Notes: generated from the letters alone by a model not told the origin. Shown: positions 18,401-27,052, numbered from the stretch's first letter. The stretch is DNA of 64,000 nucleotides from Pseudoflavonifractor intestinihominis (GCF_040096055.1 NZ_JBBMFK010000008.1:62001-126000), one strand, 5' to 3'. Program-made: numbers and translations.

Positions 18401-19758
18401 TCCGGCGTAGCGCCCCAGGAGGAGAAAATGCTCATCCGGTAGCCATCGCCGCTGACGCACTGGAACGTACCTTTCTTGATGGTCAGGGTACCCACGCCGT
18501 CCACCGCGGCATCCGCCAGGGCCTGCCCGGTGGCCTTCGCCACAGAGACCGCGGGGATATAGTAGGTGTTGATGGACATATAGAACGTGCCGGAGACATT
18601 GTTGTAGATGATGATCGCCGCCGCCTTTGCGTTGTTGGCGTAGCCTACCTTCTCATTGAAGGAGATGGAGCCGCGGGAGACCACAGCGATCTTGCCCTCC
18701 ACATCCAGGCCTTCGTAATCCTCGGCTGCACCGTAACCGGGGACCATGACATACTGGTAGTCGCCCTCCTCCAGCTCGCTGAAGGCATGGACGCCCTCCA
18801 CGCCTGTGGGGGCGTTGTCCACGTAGGGGTAAGCCTGTCCGTCCAACATAAAGCCCACGCCCGTCTCAAAGGCGTTATTGACGCTGGCCACAGTGGTGCC
18901 GCTCATCGTGGTGCCGGGGGAGGCCAGCGTGCCGGTGTCCGGGTTGTCGGTAAGAGCCAGATCCAGTCCCCAGTTGTTCCCATAGGCCACGCTGTAGCTG
19001 TTGCCAGCCGCAACCGCCAGGAAGATGCCCGCTTTCTCCACGCTGGCATAGATATCGTCATAGGTGGGGACAGACTCGCCCACGTAGGTGAAGCCCGCCG
19101 TGGAGCCCAGGCTCATGTTGATGACATCCACACCCAGCCGGACCGCGTCCTCCACGCCGGCCAGAATGTCGGCGTAGCTGCCGGAGCCCTCATCGCTCAT
19201 GACCTTGAACACAGCGATCTGGGCCTCGGGCGCAACACCGCGGAAACCGTTCTCCTTGCCGTCATTGCCGGCGCAGATACCGGAAACATGGGTGCCGTGG
19301 TCGGAGCCCCCGTTGTGGTCGACACGGGTGGTCTTGTCGAAATAGTTGAAGGCAAAGGGCATCTTGGGGCTGATATAGCGCGCAGTGGTGGCGTGCATAT
19401 CCACGCGGAGGTTCTGCACATCCGTCTGGGTCAGCCGGGGATTCTCCGGCGCAACGCTGAAGGCGTCGTGGTCGGTATCAATGCCGCTGTCCAGGACGGC
19501 GATCACCATGCCCTCGCCCTTGTAGCCCAGATCGTCCCACACCTTGGCAACCTCCTCCATCTGGGAGGCGGAACTCATCAGGGGGTCCACGGTAAAGGTG
19601 GGGGCCACATAGACACAGGAGACCCCGTCCAGCTCACTGATGGCCTCCATGTCGCCAAAGGCCACATCCATGGCGATGGCGTTGGTAGCCAGGGTGTACC
19701 GGTACTGTACGTCTGCCTTCTCGCCGTCAAGCACCTCTTCTTCGATGCTCTGGATCAC
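15487..19758 (-). CDS. S-layer-anchored subtilisin-like protease (S8), N-terminus out of frame
   Basis: 1423 residues from the GTG at 19758. A short remnant of an inhibitor-type propeptide (to ~55) precedes the subtilase domain, with its triad in VIAVLDSGIDTDHDAFS, SDHGTHVSGI and SSSGTSMACPN. A protease-associated (PA) insert lies at ~310-420, a C5a-peptidase/Fn3-type region after ~570, a Big_2-like domain near 1010-1090, a cohesin-like domain near 1105-1220, and three S-layer homology repeats at the end (...FTDVKSGEWYAEAVAWAV). It resembles lactocepin/C5a-peptidase surface proteases of Clostridia and should digest proteins outside the cell. No signal peptide lies in this frame; it is in the overlapping fragment 19755-20114. 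Either a frameshift mutation has silenced secretion or the frames are joined. Confidence 0.88.
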   Translation of the reverse strand: MIQSIEEEVLDGEKADVQYRYTLATNAIAMDVAFGDMEAISELDGVSCVYVAPTFTVDPLMSSASQMEEVAKVWDDLGYKGEGMVIAVLDSGIDTDHDAFSVAPENPRLTQTDVQNLRVDMHATTARYISPKMPFAFNYFDKTTRVDHNGGSDHGTHVSGICAGNDGKENGFRGVAPEAQIAVFKVMSDEGSGSYADILAGVEDAVRLGVDVINMSLGSTAGFTYVGESVPTYDDIYASVEKAGIFLAVAAGNSYSVAYGNNWGLDLALTDNPDTGTLASPGTTMSGTTVASVNNAFETGVGFMLDGQAYPYVDNAPTGVEGVHAFSELEEGDYQYVMVPGYGAAEDYEGLDVEGKIAVVSRGSISFNEKVGYANNAKAAAIIIYNNVSGTFYMSINTYYIPAVSVAKATGQALADAAVDGVGTLTIKKGTFQCVSGDGYRMSIFSSWGATPDLRLEPDITAVGGNVYSSLDNNTYGSSSGTSMACPNLAGCALLVRQYMKDKTSSNYVAFEGLTGYESNLLANTLLMNTAAQLQDEDGHTYSPRRQGAGLVQVEKAMSTTSYLTVDGMNRPKIELGDDADRRGAYTLTFNVTNFADTSVTFALDTQVMAESVLEQDGLSFIAEKPYDLTDLTSINYMTGKTVKVNANSTETVTIQLQLSNQAKAYLNENFANGMYVEGYVTLTPVGEGNNGVTLSLPYMGYYGDWAAPSIMDQGTYADGVDSMSSQYENCAFSGVIYPNEETGELENNSYFELGFNPYWEMQDSEHPDGVPFYADRISMTTQEAVQNGEQQGVFAISGLYVSLLRNAKTIRYAITDTETGDVYWQDTAFYVPKSYYMSSAGMCVPAVEPIVWYGTDANDNYLPDGTTVELPVHAELDYARGEQTWSMPITIDNSAPELVSLTTYQAGEKTMARLKARDNHYLAYILVQDMDTQEKIFETPVAEFQRGATTVVEFDVTGHTNLGVLLGDYAFNETVDESISLGEPASFGMAPAAMDLQVAETGSLTVYGAAAEDVSFTSEDESVATVDAAGVITAVKAGKTRICASYEDQTAYCVVTVTDAEQTGPVDPVPTNGDLAVRISSPEKACEGDFVTVTLDVIENKFGFAAGDLIFHYSDDVLNLVKVTVGDMLENAEVAVNAPFGTGGASVDSQTSKGTVKAAFANDTDIQGTGTLLSFLFEVADDTADQEAYMNLTVTDLYQIDLSSFDTTELCPEVSLTVESKPEVPGIPLPDIPSTKPEPGDSDEDTDIPFTDVKSGEWYAEAVAWAVKESITNGTSATTFGPNADCTRGEVVTFLWRAAGCPAPQSDTSAFEDVKADTYYTDAVQWAVEQGITNGTSATTFSPDATVTRGEFVTFLYRYAGSPATSGTNRFSDVQAGAYYYDAVLWAAESGVTQGVTATAFAPNATCTRSQTVTFLYRAQAE

Positions 19759-20114
19759 GGCGTCCTGCTGGCTGTCAATGGCGTCCAGGATGCGCTCACC
19801 TTTTGCGGTGATATCCAGGCATCAGCCTGCTTCACCCACACGCCCACGCTCTTCCCGGCGGCAAACTGTGCCGTAACCGTCAGGAGCGGGCCATAGTTTG
19901 TGGCCTTCATCGCCACATAGCCGCCCACCTCAGTGTCGCTGCCCAGGGTAAGCGTGCAGTTTGTGCTCTGGTACTTTTCTGCGTCCATCAAATCGGTACT
20001 TGCGTCCCAATCCTCCACGATGTCGCATGACAACTCGTTTTCTGCATATGCGCTCATGCCCAACAGCATACACAGCATCAGGATCAGCGCAACTGCCCGT
20101 CTCGCTCTCTTCAT
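19755..20114 (-). CDS. Signal-peptide fragment overlapping the protease
   Basis: 119 residues. A clear signal peptide (MKRARRAVALILMLCMLLGM, then SAYAE) is followed by ~85 residues that do not look like a usual subtilase propeptide. It has an AAAGGAG site, a promoter (20216-20244) and a full intergenic region, so this is the true 5' end of the transcription unit. Its TGA (19757-19755) overlaps the GTG of the protease frame as GTGA. Both frames are open between 19758 and 19821, and a -1 shift there, for instance at the CAAAAG run, would give one secreted preprotease. A plain frameshift mutation or a 5' end borrowed from another gene are equally possible. Confidence 0.6.
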   Translation of the reverse strand: MKRARRAVALILMLCMLLGMSAYAENELSCDIVEDWDASTDLMDAEKYQSTNCTLTLGSDTEVGGYVAMKATNYGPLLTVTAQFAAGKSVGVWVKQADAWISPQKVSASWTPLTASRTP

Positions 20115-20188
20115 GTGATTTCTCCTTTCTTTTCCCGTAAATCCTGTATTTTCTGCGGATTTTCAGAATTTTTATTCTATCTTCTTTA

Positions 20189-20244
20189 TTATGAAACATT
20201 TATATTTCATAAATAAGAATACATCGGTTCTGTATTGAATGCAA
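20189..20244 (-). promoter_or_regulatory. Protease promoter with operator-like inverted repeat
   Basis: Minus strand: TTGCAT (20244-20239), 17 bp, TATTCT (20221-20216). Immediately downstream, over the expected transcription start, is the inverted repeat TTATGAAA-N8-TTTCATAA (20189-20212). An ArsR-like regulator gene lies just upstream, so it could bind here; that is inference. Confidence 0.6.
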
Positions 20245-20271
20245 CAGTTTTTTTGTGATGTTGACAAAAAA

Positions 20272-20316
20272 ATACGGCCCCGGCGCACCGCATTGCTGCG
20301 TGCGCCGGGGCCGTAT
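20272..20316 (-). terminator. Terminator of the ArsR-like gene
   Basis: Long GC-rich stem (ATACGGCCCCGGCGCAC and complement) followed on the minus strand by seven T residues. Confidence 0.88.
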
Positions 20317-20332
20317 GCAACATCCGCTGCGG

Positions 20333-21478
20333 TCAGGGGCCCTCATGCTTTGAGAACAGCTGCTCCCCCACCTGCTGCAAAAAATGTCGAACGCTCTCTT
20401 CGTCCGTCCGGTAATATATGCGGTTGTCTACCCGCCGCAGGTTGAGCAGGCCGTAGGAAAAGAGTACATTCAGGTGCTTGGATATGGTACCGGAGGTCAG
20501 CTTCATCTCCCCTGCCAGCTCCAGGCCATAATATTCCCGTTGGGACAGCCGCTGCAGGATCTCGAATCTGCTCTTATCGCTGAGGAGCTTCAAAATATTC
20601 GACACATCCTCCATGACCTTTCCCGAGGGCTTCGTGCTGGTGTCAAGCCGCACCACCACGCCGATATTGGCAGTCTCTGCCGCTTCATCCTGCCACAGGT
20701 CCACGCGGGTACACCCGATCCGCCAGAAGCAAACCGTTTCCTCCCATGTGGCGTCCTGTGCCGTTCCCATGTCGAATCCCAGAACGCTCTGCTTGAAGTC
20801 CCGCAGCCCATGGTGGGCAAAATAACTGCGCCAGCTGTCGATTGCCTTCTGAAACAGCGCATCGTGGCGCTGTAAGATCTGCTGCAGCCGGGCTGCCACC
20901 GGCCTGAGCCGCTCTTGCAGGGCATTCAGATGGGTCTCATACTCCATGAGTATCTTATAGATATTCCATTTACTCGCTTCCGGCAAAAACAGCTGATCCA
21001 CCTGAGCAAAAAGCGACTGTGTCTCCTCCCCGCCGCATCTGACAAAATCCAGCCCGGAGTGGCTGATGCCCTGGATTTTGTAGTGGGAAAAGTTGTCGGA
21101 TGCGCAGATATAGTACCGCTCCCGGCATGCTTTGATACTCTCGTCAAATTCTGCCGGACCGCCCTGCAGGAAGGAGTAGAGCACAATTTTTGCAAGACAG
21201 ACCGTATCCCGGGCCGTTCCCCACTGAAATTTTTGAAAATAGTACTGCAGTTCAGGGTCCTCCCGGTCCAGTCCCTTTGTCCCCTCCGTCAGGATCTCCT
21301 CCAAAGTTCTGAACAGCGTCTCGTAGTATTCCCGCTCCGCTTCGGAGAGCTGTTCGCTGTACTTCAGGAAGAAGTTCCGTCTGGTATTGTGAAATGAGTC
21401 ATTGTTCATGAACAGATACAGCAGCTCAACTGCTTCCATCAGCAAATATGGCTGTGTAACGATCTTTACCCCTGGCAT
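20333..21478 (-). CDS. ArsR-like winged-helix transcriptional regulator
   Basis: 381 residues. The last ~95 residues form an ArsR-type winged helix (ILKLLSDKSRFEILQRLSQR, then LTSGTISKHLNVL as the recognition helix). The first ~280 residues are mostly helical and of unknown function, probably a ligand or partner domain; no metal-binding CxC motif of classical ArsR is visible. The ATG at 21478 has a GAGGAA site at good distance; a GTG further up at 21544 has none. The protease transcription unit follows, separated by a terminator and a promoter with an inverted repeat, which makes it the best candidate regulator of the protease. Confidence 0.8.
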   Translation of the reverse strand: MPGVKIVTQPYLLMEAVELLYLFMNNDSFHNTRRNFFLKYSEQLSEAEREYYETLFRTLEEILTEGTKGLDREDPELQYYFQKFQWGTARDTVCLAKIVLYSFLQGGPAEFDESIKACRERYYICASDNFSHYKIQGISHSGLDFVRCGGEETQSLFAQVDQLFLPEASKWNIYKILMEYETHLNALQERLRPVAARLQQILQRHDALFQKAIDSWRSYFAHHGLRDFKQSVLGFDMGTAQDATWEETVCFWRIGCTRVDLWQDEAAETANIGVVVRLDTSTKPSGKVMEDVSNILKLLSDKSRFEILQRLSQREYYGLELAGEMKLTSGTISKHLNVLFSYGLLNLRRVDNRIYYRTDEESVRHFLQQVGEQLFSKHEGP

Positions 21479-21714
21479 ACGCTGTTCTTCCTCTCTGTAC
21501 GTATATTTCGAAAGGATTCCATCCATAGCATACCGTATTTTCACAGAAATGCAATATTATTTTCAGGCAAACCCATTGTAGCATGATACCGGACTCCGCA
21601 GTTCCCGGGTCCGGATGCAGTGTGCCTCCGCCCGCGCTTCTACTGCCCGCAGACGAACGCAGCCCCTGCCGCTTGGCGGCAGGGGCTGCGTTTGTTATGT
21701 ACTTGTGCGATGGC

Positions 21715-23121
21715 TCAGTCCTCGTCGGCGTCCTTGCTCTTGGGCAGGAACAGGCTGAGCAGCAGGGCCACCACAAACACGCCGGCCACGGCATTGCCGT
21801 TGAAGATGTCGCCCACGGCAGAGGGGAAGGCGCTGAAGAAGTTGCCGTCGGTCTGGGTCAGGCCCACGCCCACGCAGAAGGACAGGGAGACGATGATCAT
21901 GGTGCGGTCGTTGAACTTGCAGTCCTTGAGCATCTTGACGCCCTCATACAGGATGGAGCCGAACATCATCACGGTGCAGCCGCCCAGGACGGACTGGGGC
22001 AGGGAGTTGAAGAAGGCGCCCAGGGGCGGGAAGAGGGAGGCCAGGATCATGATCAGCGCGCCCATGAGGATGGTGAAGCGGTTGATGACGCCGGTCATGG
22101 TCACCAGGCCCACGTTCTGGCTGAAGGAGGTCAGGGGCAGGCAGCCGAAGCAGCCCGAGATGGTGCTGGAGAAGCCGTCCACGGCCAGGGAGCCCTGGAG
22201 CTCCTCGATCTTCAGGTCCCGGTCCAGGGCGCCCTTGCACACCGCGGTGGTGGCGCCGGTGGTCTCCGCCGCCGAGACCAGGAACACGATGGCGATGGTG
22301 AAGAAGGCGCCCAGGTCAAACACCGGCATGTGCCCGGTGAAGAACACGGGCCGGGGCAGGCTGAAGAAGCCGATCTCCCCCACCGTCTTGCCGATGCCGG
22401 AGAAGTCCACCAGCGGCGCCACGCCGGCCAGGGTCAGGATGCCCGCCAGGATGTATCCGGCGATGAGGCCCACCAGGATGTTCAGGTTCTTGTACACGCC
22501 CTTGAGCAGGTAGCGGGACACCAGGCAGACCAGCAGGGTGAACAGGCCCACCAGCAGGTGATGCCAGGAGCCGAAGTCGGCGGCTCCGCTGCCGCCGCCC
22601 CAGGAATTCATGCCCACGGGCAGCAGGGACAGGCCGATGGCGATGACCACGCAGGAGGACACCACGGGGGTGAGGAAGCGCTTCCAGTACCGGGCGCTCA
22701 GGCCCACCAGGCCCTCAAAGATACCGCCCAGGATGACCGCGCCGATCATACCCTCATAGCCCAGATTGGGATTGGTGCAGATGATCAGAAGACTTCCAAG
22801 GAAGGTGAAGCTGACGCCCATGACAATGGGCAGCTTGGAGCCGATCTTCCAGATGGGATAGAGCTGCATGCAGGTGCCGATGCCGGCGGCAAACATGGCG
22901 CACTGGAGCAGGCGGGTGATCTCCACCGCAGTGAGGTGGTTTTCCGTCCCCCGCACCAGGGCGGCGCTGCACACAATGAGCACCGGGGCAAGGTTGGACA
23001 CAAACATGGCCAGAACATGCTGCAGGCCGAAGGGGATGGCCTTGGACAGGGGGACGCGCCCATTGAGCCGGTAGATGTTTTCCGCAGTGACGGTCTTCAC
23101 ATTCGCTTCCTTGTTTTCCAT
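21715..23121 (-). CDS. NCS2-family xanthine/uracil permease
   Basis: 468 residues with about 12-14 membrane helices and the NCS2 signature QNVGLVTMTG in the middle. NCS2 proteins import xanthine, uric acid or uracil with protons or Na+. It is the last gene after the xanthine dehydrogenase operon in the same direction, so xanthine or a related purine is the likely cargo. The ATG at 23121 follows an AGAGGTG site. It has its own TATAAT (23156-23151) and a structured leader at 23203-23263. Confidence 0.9.
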   Translation of the reverse strand: MENKEANVKTVTAENIYRLNGRVPLSKAIPFGLQHVLAMFVSNLAPVLIVCSAALVRGTENHLTAVEITRLLQCAMFAAGIGTCMQLYPIWKIGSKLPIVMGVSFTFLGSLLIICTNPNLGYEGMIGAVILGGIFEGLVGLSARYWKRFLTPVVSSCVVIAIGLSLLPVGMNSWGGGSGAADFGSWHHLLVGLFTLLVCLVSRYLLKGVYKNLNILVGLIAGYILAGILTLAGVAPLVDFSGIGKTVGEIGFFSLPRPVFFTGHMPVFDLGAFFTIAIVFLVSAAETTGATTAVCKGALDRDLKIEELQGSLAVDGFSSTISGCFGCLPLTSFSQNVGLVTMTGVINRFTILMGALIMILASLFPPLGAFFNSLPQSVLGGCTVMMFGSILYEGVKMLKDCKFNDRTMIIVSLSFCVGVGLTQTDGNFFSAFPSAVGDIFNGNAVAGVFVVALLLSLFLPKSKDADED

Positions 23122-23202
23122 TTCTGCACCTCTCATCGTCTGATTGCTAAATTATATTTTTCATTACAAATAACTATTTTTTAGCTAAAAGAGGAAAAGA
23201 AT

Positions 23203-23263
23203 CCCTCCGGCCGGTCGTACACATCTCACTTGGTTTGGATCGGACACTGACACAGCCGGAGGG
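23203..23263 (-). promoter_or_regulatory. Structured leader/terminator between xdhC and the permease
   Basis: Nine-bp arms CCCTCCGGC/GCCGGAGGG enclose 43 nt and are followed on the minus strand by a T-rich tract. This may simply end the xdh transcript, or act as a conditional attenuator for the permease. It does not match the purine riboswitch consensus that I know. A TATAAT for the permease lies further down at 23156-23151. Confidence 0.45.
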
Positions 23264-23311
23264 CGCGACAATTGGGATAGGATATGGATGCAAGCGCTTT
23301 TTCTGGGGCGG

Positions 23312-23818
23312 TTATACCGCGTCCGCCTCGGCATTCTTTCCAAGCCGGCGCAGCATGGTCTTTTTCACGGCCCGGAAGATGTTCTCATAGCCGGTGCAGC
23401 GGCAGAGATGGCCGGAGAGCATCTTTCGGATCTCATCGTCGGAGAACTCCCGGCCGGCGGCCAGCAGCTCTGCGGCGCTCATGACAAAGCCGGGGGTGCA
23501 GAAGCCGCACTGGACCGCGGCCTCGTCGATGAAGGCCTGCTGGATGTCGGAGATCTCGCCGTTGGGGCCGGCCAGGCCCTCCAGGGTCACGATCTCCTTG
23601 CCGTCGGCCCAGACGGCCAGATAGATGCAGGAGTTGAAGGTCTCGCCGTTGATGAGCACGTTGCAGGCGCCGCACTCGCCCACCTCGCACCCCTTCTTCA
23701 CGCTGGTCAGGCGGAAGTCGTTCCGCAGCATGTCGGTGAGGGAGGAGCGCACGTCCACCATCTTTTCCACCTTTTTGCCGTTGATGGTGCAGGAGACCAG
23801 CTTGTACTGATTACGCAT
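23312..23818 (-). CDS. xdhC: Xanthine dehydrogenase, [2Fe-2S] subunit
   Basis: 168 residues. It holds the eight cysteines of the two [2Fe-2S] clusters of this family: GCEVGECGAC with a later Cys in the plant-ferredoxin-like N-half, and QCGFCTPG plus GHLCRCTGY in the helical C-half. It passes electrons from the molybdenum centre to FAD. It starts at the ATG at 23818, overlapping the end of the FAD subunit by 8 bp, which points to coupled translation. The cytoplasmic complex is formed with the two upstream gene products. Confidence 0.93.
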   Translation of the reverse strand: MRNQYKLVSCTINGKKVEKMVDVRSSLTDMLRNDFRLTSVKKGCEVGECGACNVLINGETFNSCIYLAVWADGKEIVTLEGLAGPNGEISDIQQAFIDEAAVQCGFCTPGFVMSAAELLAAGREFSDDEIRKMLSGHLCRCTGYENIFRAVKKTMLRRLGKNAEADAV

Positions 23819-24698
23819 GGATCTCACCTCCCGAAAGACGAATTGCCTCCCTGAGCCCCCGCTCGGCCAGCACCACGGCGATGTGCTCCCGGAAGTCCTT
23901 GGAAGCTCGCCAGCTGTCTCTGGGGTGGATGTCCTCCAGCACAGCCTGGGCCGCGGCCTTGATCGCCGCCTCGGTGACCGGCTGGCCCTTGGCCTTCTCC
24001 TCGGCGTGGACGGCCCGCATGGGAATGGGGCCCGCCACGCCGTAGGCGATGCGCACGTCCTCCATGGTCTGCTTGTCCGCAGACAGCTTGACGTTGACCG
24101 AGCAGCCGATGGTGGCGATGTCCATGGCGTTGCGCATGGCGTACTTGATGTAATGTCCCTTGTACCCCTCATAGGAGGACTTGGGGATGATAATGGCGGT
24201 CTGCAGCTCGCCGGGGCGCAGGTTCACCTGGCCCGCCTTGATGTAGAACGTCTGGATGGGGATGCGCCGCACCCCCTCGGGGCCGGTGATCTCCACGATG
24301 GCGTCCCAGGCGAAGAGGGTGGAGGCCGAGTCCGCCGACGTGACGCCGTTGCAGGTGTTGCCGCCGATGGTGCCGATGTTGCGGATCTGAGGGCCGCCCA
24401 CCATGTCCACCGCCTCGCCCAGCACCTTGATGTGCTGCTGGATCAGGGGGTCCCGGGTGATGTGGGAGAAGCTGGTGAGGGAGCCGATCCGGAGGGCGCC
24501 GTCCTCCTCCAGGGAGACGCCCCGCAGCTCATCCAGCATGTAGATACTCACCAGTTCCCTGCCGGCCCGCTTTCCATCCCGAATCTGGACCAGCACGTCG
24601 CTGCCGCCGGCAATGATCTGGGCCTCCGGATGCTCCACCAGAAGCTGCACCGCGTGGGGTACGCTCTCAGCCTCATAGAGCGCTTTGATATCATACAT
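23811..24698 (-). CDS. xdhB: Xanthine dehydrogenase, FAD-binding subunit
   Basis: 295 residues of the CO-dehydrogenase flavoprotein type. Residues 1-170 form the FAD-binding part with EAQIIAGGSDVLVQIRDG and the GGNTCNG loop; the C-terminal domain follows. It links the iron-sulfur subunit to the final electron acceptor. It lies 14 bp after the molybdenum subunit and overlaps the iron-sulfur subunit by 8 bp, all in one operon. Confidence 0.93.
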   Translation of the reverse strand: MYDIKALYEAESVPHAVQLLVEHPEAQIIAGGSDVLVQIRDGKRAGRELVSIYMLDELRGVSLEEDGALRIGSLTSFSHITRDPLIQQHIKVLGEAVDMVGGPQIRNIGTIGGNTCNGVTSADSASTLFAWDAIVEITGPEGVRRIPIQTFYIKAGQVNLRPGELQTAIIIPKSSYEGYKGHYIKYAMRNAMDIATIGCSVNVKLSADKQTMEDVRIAYGVAGPIPMRAVHAEEKAKGQPVTEAAIKAAAQAVLEDIHPRDSWRASKDFREHIAVVLAERGLREAIRLSGGEIHA

Positions 24699-24712
24699 AG
24701 ACTGCTGCCTCC

Positions 24713-26998
24713 TTAGATCAGACCTTCTTCACGGAATCTGCGGAACAGGATATGGGGGTTGACCGGCGCCTCGTCCACCGCCACGCCGGTGGCGTGGTAG
24801 ATGGCGTTGCGGATGGCGGGGGCCACCGAGCAGGCGGGGGGCTCGCCCAGGGCCTTGGTGCCGAAGGCGCTGGTGGGCTCGGGGTTCTCCACGAAATAGG
24901 CCCTCAGACGGGGGTGGTCCATAAAGGTGGAGAGCTTGTAGTCCAGCAGGTTGTTGTTCAGGGCCCGGCCGGTCTTGGGGTCGAACATCAGCTTTTCCGA
25001 CAGGCCGTAGCCGATGCCCATGCTCATGCCGCCGTGGACCTGGGCCTCGGCCAGGGCCGGGTTGATGATGGTGCCCGCGTCGTGGACGTTCACAATGTCC
25101 ACCAGCTTCACCTTGCACAGGGGGATGTCCACCTCCACCTCGGCGAAGGTGCAGCCGAAGGAGTAGGCGTTGGACTTGATCTGAGAGGTGCTCTCGGCGG
25201 TGATGTGCTGGCTGTCGGTCAGGCTGTACAGGGCCTCGGTGGCCAGCTCGCCCAGGGTCATCAGCACCCGACCGTCGGTTATGCGGACGATTTTGCCGTC
25301 GATGATGTCCAGATTGTAGGGGGGCATCCGGGTCAGCTGGTGGGCGTAGTTCAGGATGCGCTCCTTCAGCAGGGAGCCGGTCTGCCGGATGGAGAAACCG
25401 GCGGTGTAGGTCTGACGGGAGGCGTAGGCGCCGGTGCCGAAGGGGGTCACGTCGGTATCCTGGCAGGAGACCACGTGGACCGCGTCCAGCGGCACGCCCA
25501 CAATGTCCGCCGTCATCTGGGTGTAGGCGGTGTCGGCGCCCTGGCCGATCTCGGTCTCGCCCAGCTGGACCTGGAGGGAGCCGTCCTGGTTGAGCACCAT
25601 ACGGCAGGAGGAGGTCTCCAGGGAGATGGGCCACACCGCCGTGTTGTACCAGAACACAGCCATGCCCACGCCCCGGCGCACATCGCCGGTCTGGTTCTGG
25701 TACTCCTTGTATTTGCGCAGGTAGTCCATCTCCTTCATGCCCTTGTCCATGCACTGGTTGAAGGTGTCGGAGTAGAGCTCGTTCTTGGAGAAGGGATCGG
25801 TGAAGCCCACGGGCATCAGGTTCTTCCGGCGGAACTCGATGGGGTCCAGCCCCAGCTTGGCGCACACGTCCTCGGTGTGGCACTCCACCGCCCACATGGC
25901 CTGGGGGATGCCGTAGCCCCGCATGGCGCCCGCCACCGACTTGTTGGTGAACACGGTGTAGGAATCGGCCTCCACGTTGTCGCAGGGGTAGAGCTGGGGG
26001 AAGCAGCCCATGCCCTTGGCCGCGATGCTGTGGCCATGGGAGGCGTAGGCCCCCTGGTCGGAGAAGGCCTCCAGCTTGCGGGCGGCGTAGGTGCCGTCGG
26101 GCCGCACCCAGGAGATGATGTGGCTGCGGATGGCGTGGCGCACCCGGTTGGAGACAAAGGTGTCCTCCCGGGGGATGTCGATCTTGATCAGGTGGCCCCC
26201 CAGCTGGGTGCACAGCCAGGCGCACAGGGGCTCGTAGAGCACGTCCTGCTTGTTGCCGAAGCCGCCGCCTATGTAGGGCTTGATGACCTGGATCTTGCCC
26301 CAGGGCACTCCCAGGGCCTGGCCCACCACCCGGCGGACGATGTGGGGGATCTGGGTGGAGCTGATGATCTTGATCCGGTCCCCCGTCATCTCGGCGGTAC
26401 AGATGAAGTTCTCAATGTGGCAGTGCTGGACGGTGGGGGTGTCGTACCAGCCCTCCACCTTGATGAGGCCGGGCTCCTTGATGGCCTCCTCATAGTTGCC
26501 CTTGCGGATGGAGGTGTGCTTGAGGATGTTGTTGGGGTAGTCCTCATGGAGCTGGGGCGCTCCGTCCTTCATGGCCTCCTGGACGTCCAGAACGAAGGGG
26601 TACTCCTCATACTCCACCTTGATGGCCCGCAGGGCCTGGGCGGCGGCCACCTCGTCCTCCGCCACCACGGCGGCGATGTCGTCGCCGTAAAACCGCACCC
26701 GCTCGGTCAGAACCAGCCGGTCGGCCACGTCCTGGTGGCTCTCGTCGGTGGACCAGGGGTGCCCCGCCGTGGGGAAATAGTGCTTCTCCTTCAGGTCGAA
26801 GCAGGTGAATACCTTGACCACGCCGGGAATGGCCTCGGCGGCCGACACGTCCATGGACACCACCCGCCCGTTGGGAATGGTGGCGTGCAGGATCTGGGCC
26901 ACATATGCCCCCCTGTCGCACAGATCGTCGGTATATTTCGTGCGTCCGGTCACCTTGTCATAGGCATCTACCCGGGTGACTTTCTTCCCTACATACAT
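24713..26998 (-). CDS. xdhA: Xanthine dehydrogenase, molybdenum-binding subunit
   Basis: 761 residues. Molybdopterin-binding motifs of the family are present: GGGFGNKQDV, AMRGYGIPQ, ETEIGQGADT and the catalytic glutamate region LGEPPACS near the end. It hydroxylates purines such as hypoxanthine or xanthine; related clostridial enzymes accept other N-heterocycles, so the substrate is a family-level call. It begins the xdhA-xdhB-xdhC operon, 54 bp after a Crp/Fnr-type regulator gene, with a CAGGAGGAAAG ribosome site. No selenium- or molybdenum-cofactor maturation genes are in the window. Confidence 0.93.
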   Translation of the reverse strand: MYVGKKVTRVDAYDKVTGRTKYTDDLCDRGAYVAQILHATIPNGRVVSMDVSAAEAIPGVVKVFTCFDLKEKHYFPTAGHPWSTDESHQDVADRLVLTERVRFYGDDIAAVVAEDEVAAAQALRAIKVEYEEYPFVLDVQEAMKDGAPQLHEDYPNNILKHTSIRKGNYEEAIKEPGLIKVEGWYDTPTVQHCHIENFICTAEMTGDRIKIISSTQIPHIVRRVVGQALGVPWGKIQVIKPYIGGGFGNKQDVLYEPLCAWLCTQLGGHLIKIDIPREDTFVSNRVRHAIRSHIISWVRPDGTYAARKLEAFSDQGAYASHGHSIAAKGMGCFPQLYPCDNVEADSYTVFTNKSVAGAMRGYGIPQAMWAVECHTEDVCAKLGLDPIEFRRKNLMPVGFTDPFSKNELYSDTFNQCMDKGMKEMDYLRKYKEYQNQTGDVRRGVGMAVFWYNTAVWPISLETSSCRMVLNQDGSLQVQLGETEIGQGADTAYTQMTADIVGVPLDAVHVVSCQDTDVTPFGTGAYASRQTYTAGFSIRQTGSLLKERILNYAHQLTRMPPYNLDIIDGKIVRITDGRVLMTLGELATEALYSLTDSQHITAESTSQIKSNAYSFGCTFAEVEVDIPLCKVKLVDIVNVHDAGTIINPALAEAQVHGGMSMGIGYGLSEKLMFDPKTGRALNNNLLDYKLSTFMDHPRLRAYFVENPEPTSAFGTKALGEPPACSVAPAIRNAIYHATGVAVDEAPVNPHILFRRFREEGLI

Positions 26999-27052
26999 GG
27001 TGCTTTCCTCCTGTTTCCTGATGGATGAAGGGGCGCCCTTCGGGACAGCCCA

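Noticed and set aside
16879..19896. Plus-strand open frame of ~1000 codons opposite the protease
   Set aside because: Antisense shadow; low-complexity composition and no ribosome site or motif.
23203..23263. Classical purine riboswitch
   Set aside because: The conserved three-way-junction elements are not recognisable; kept only as a structured leader.
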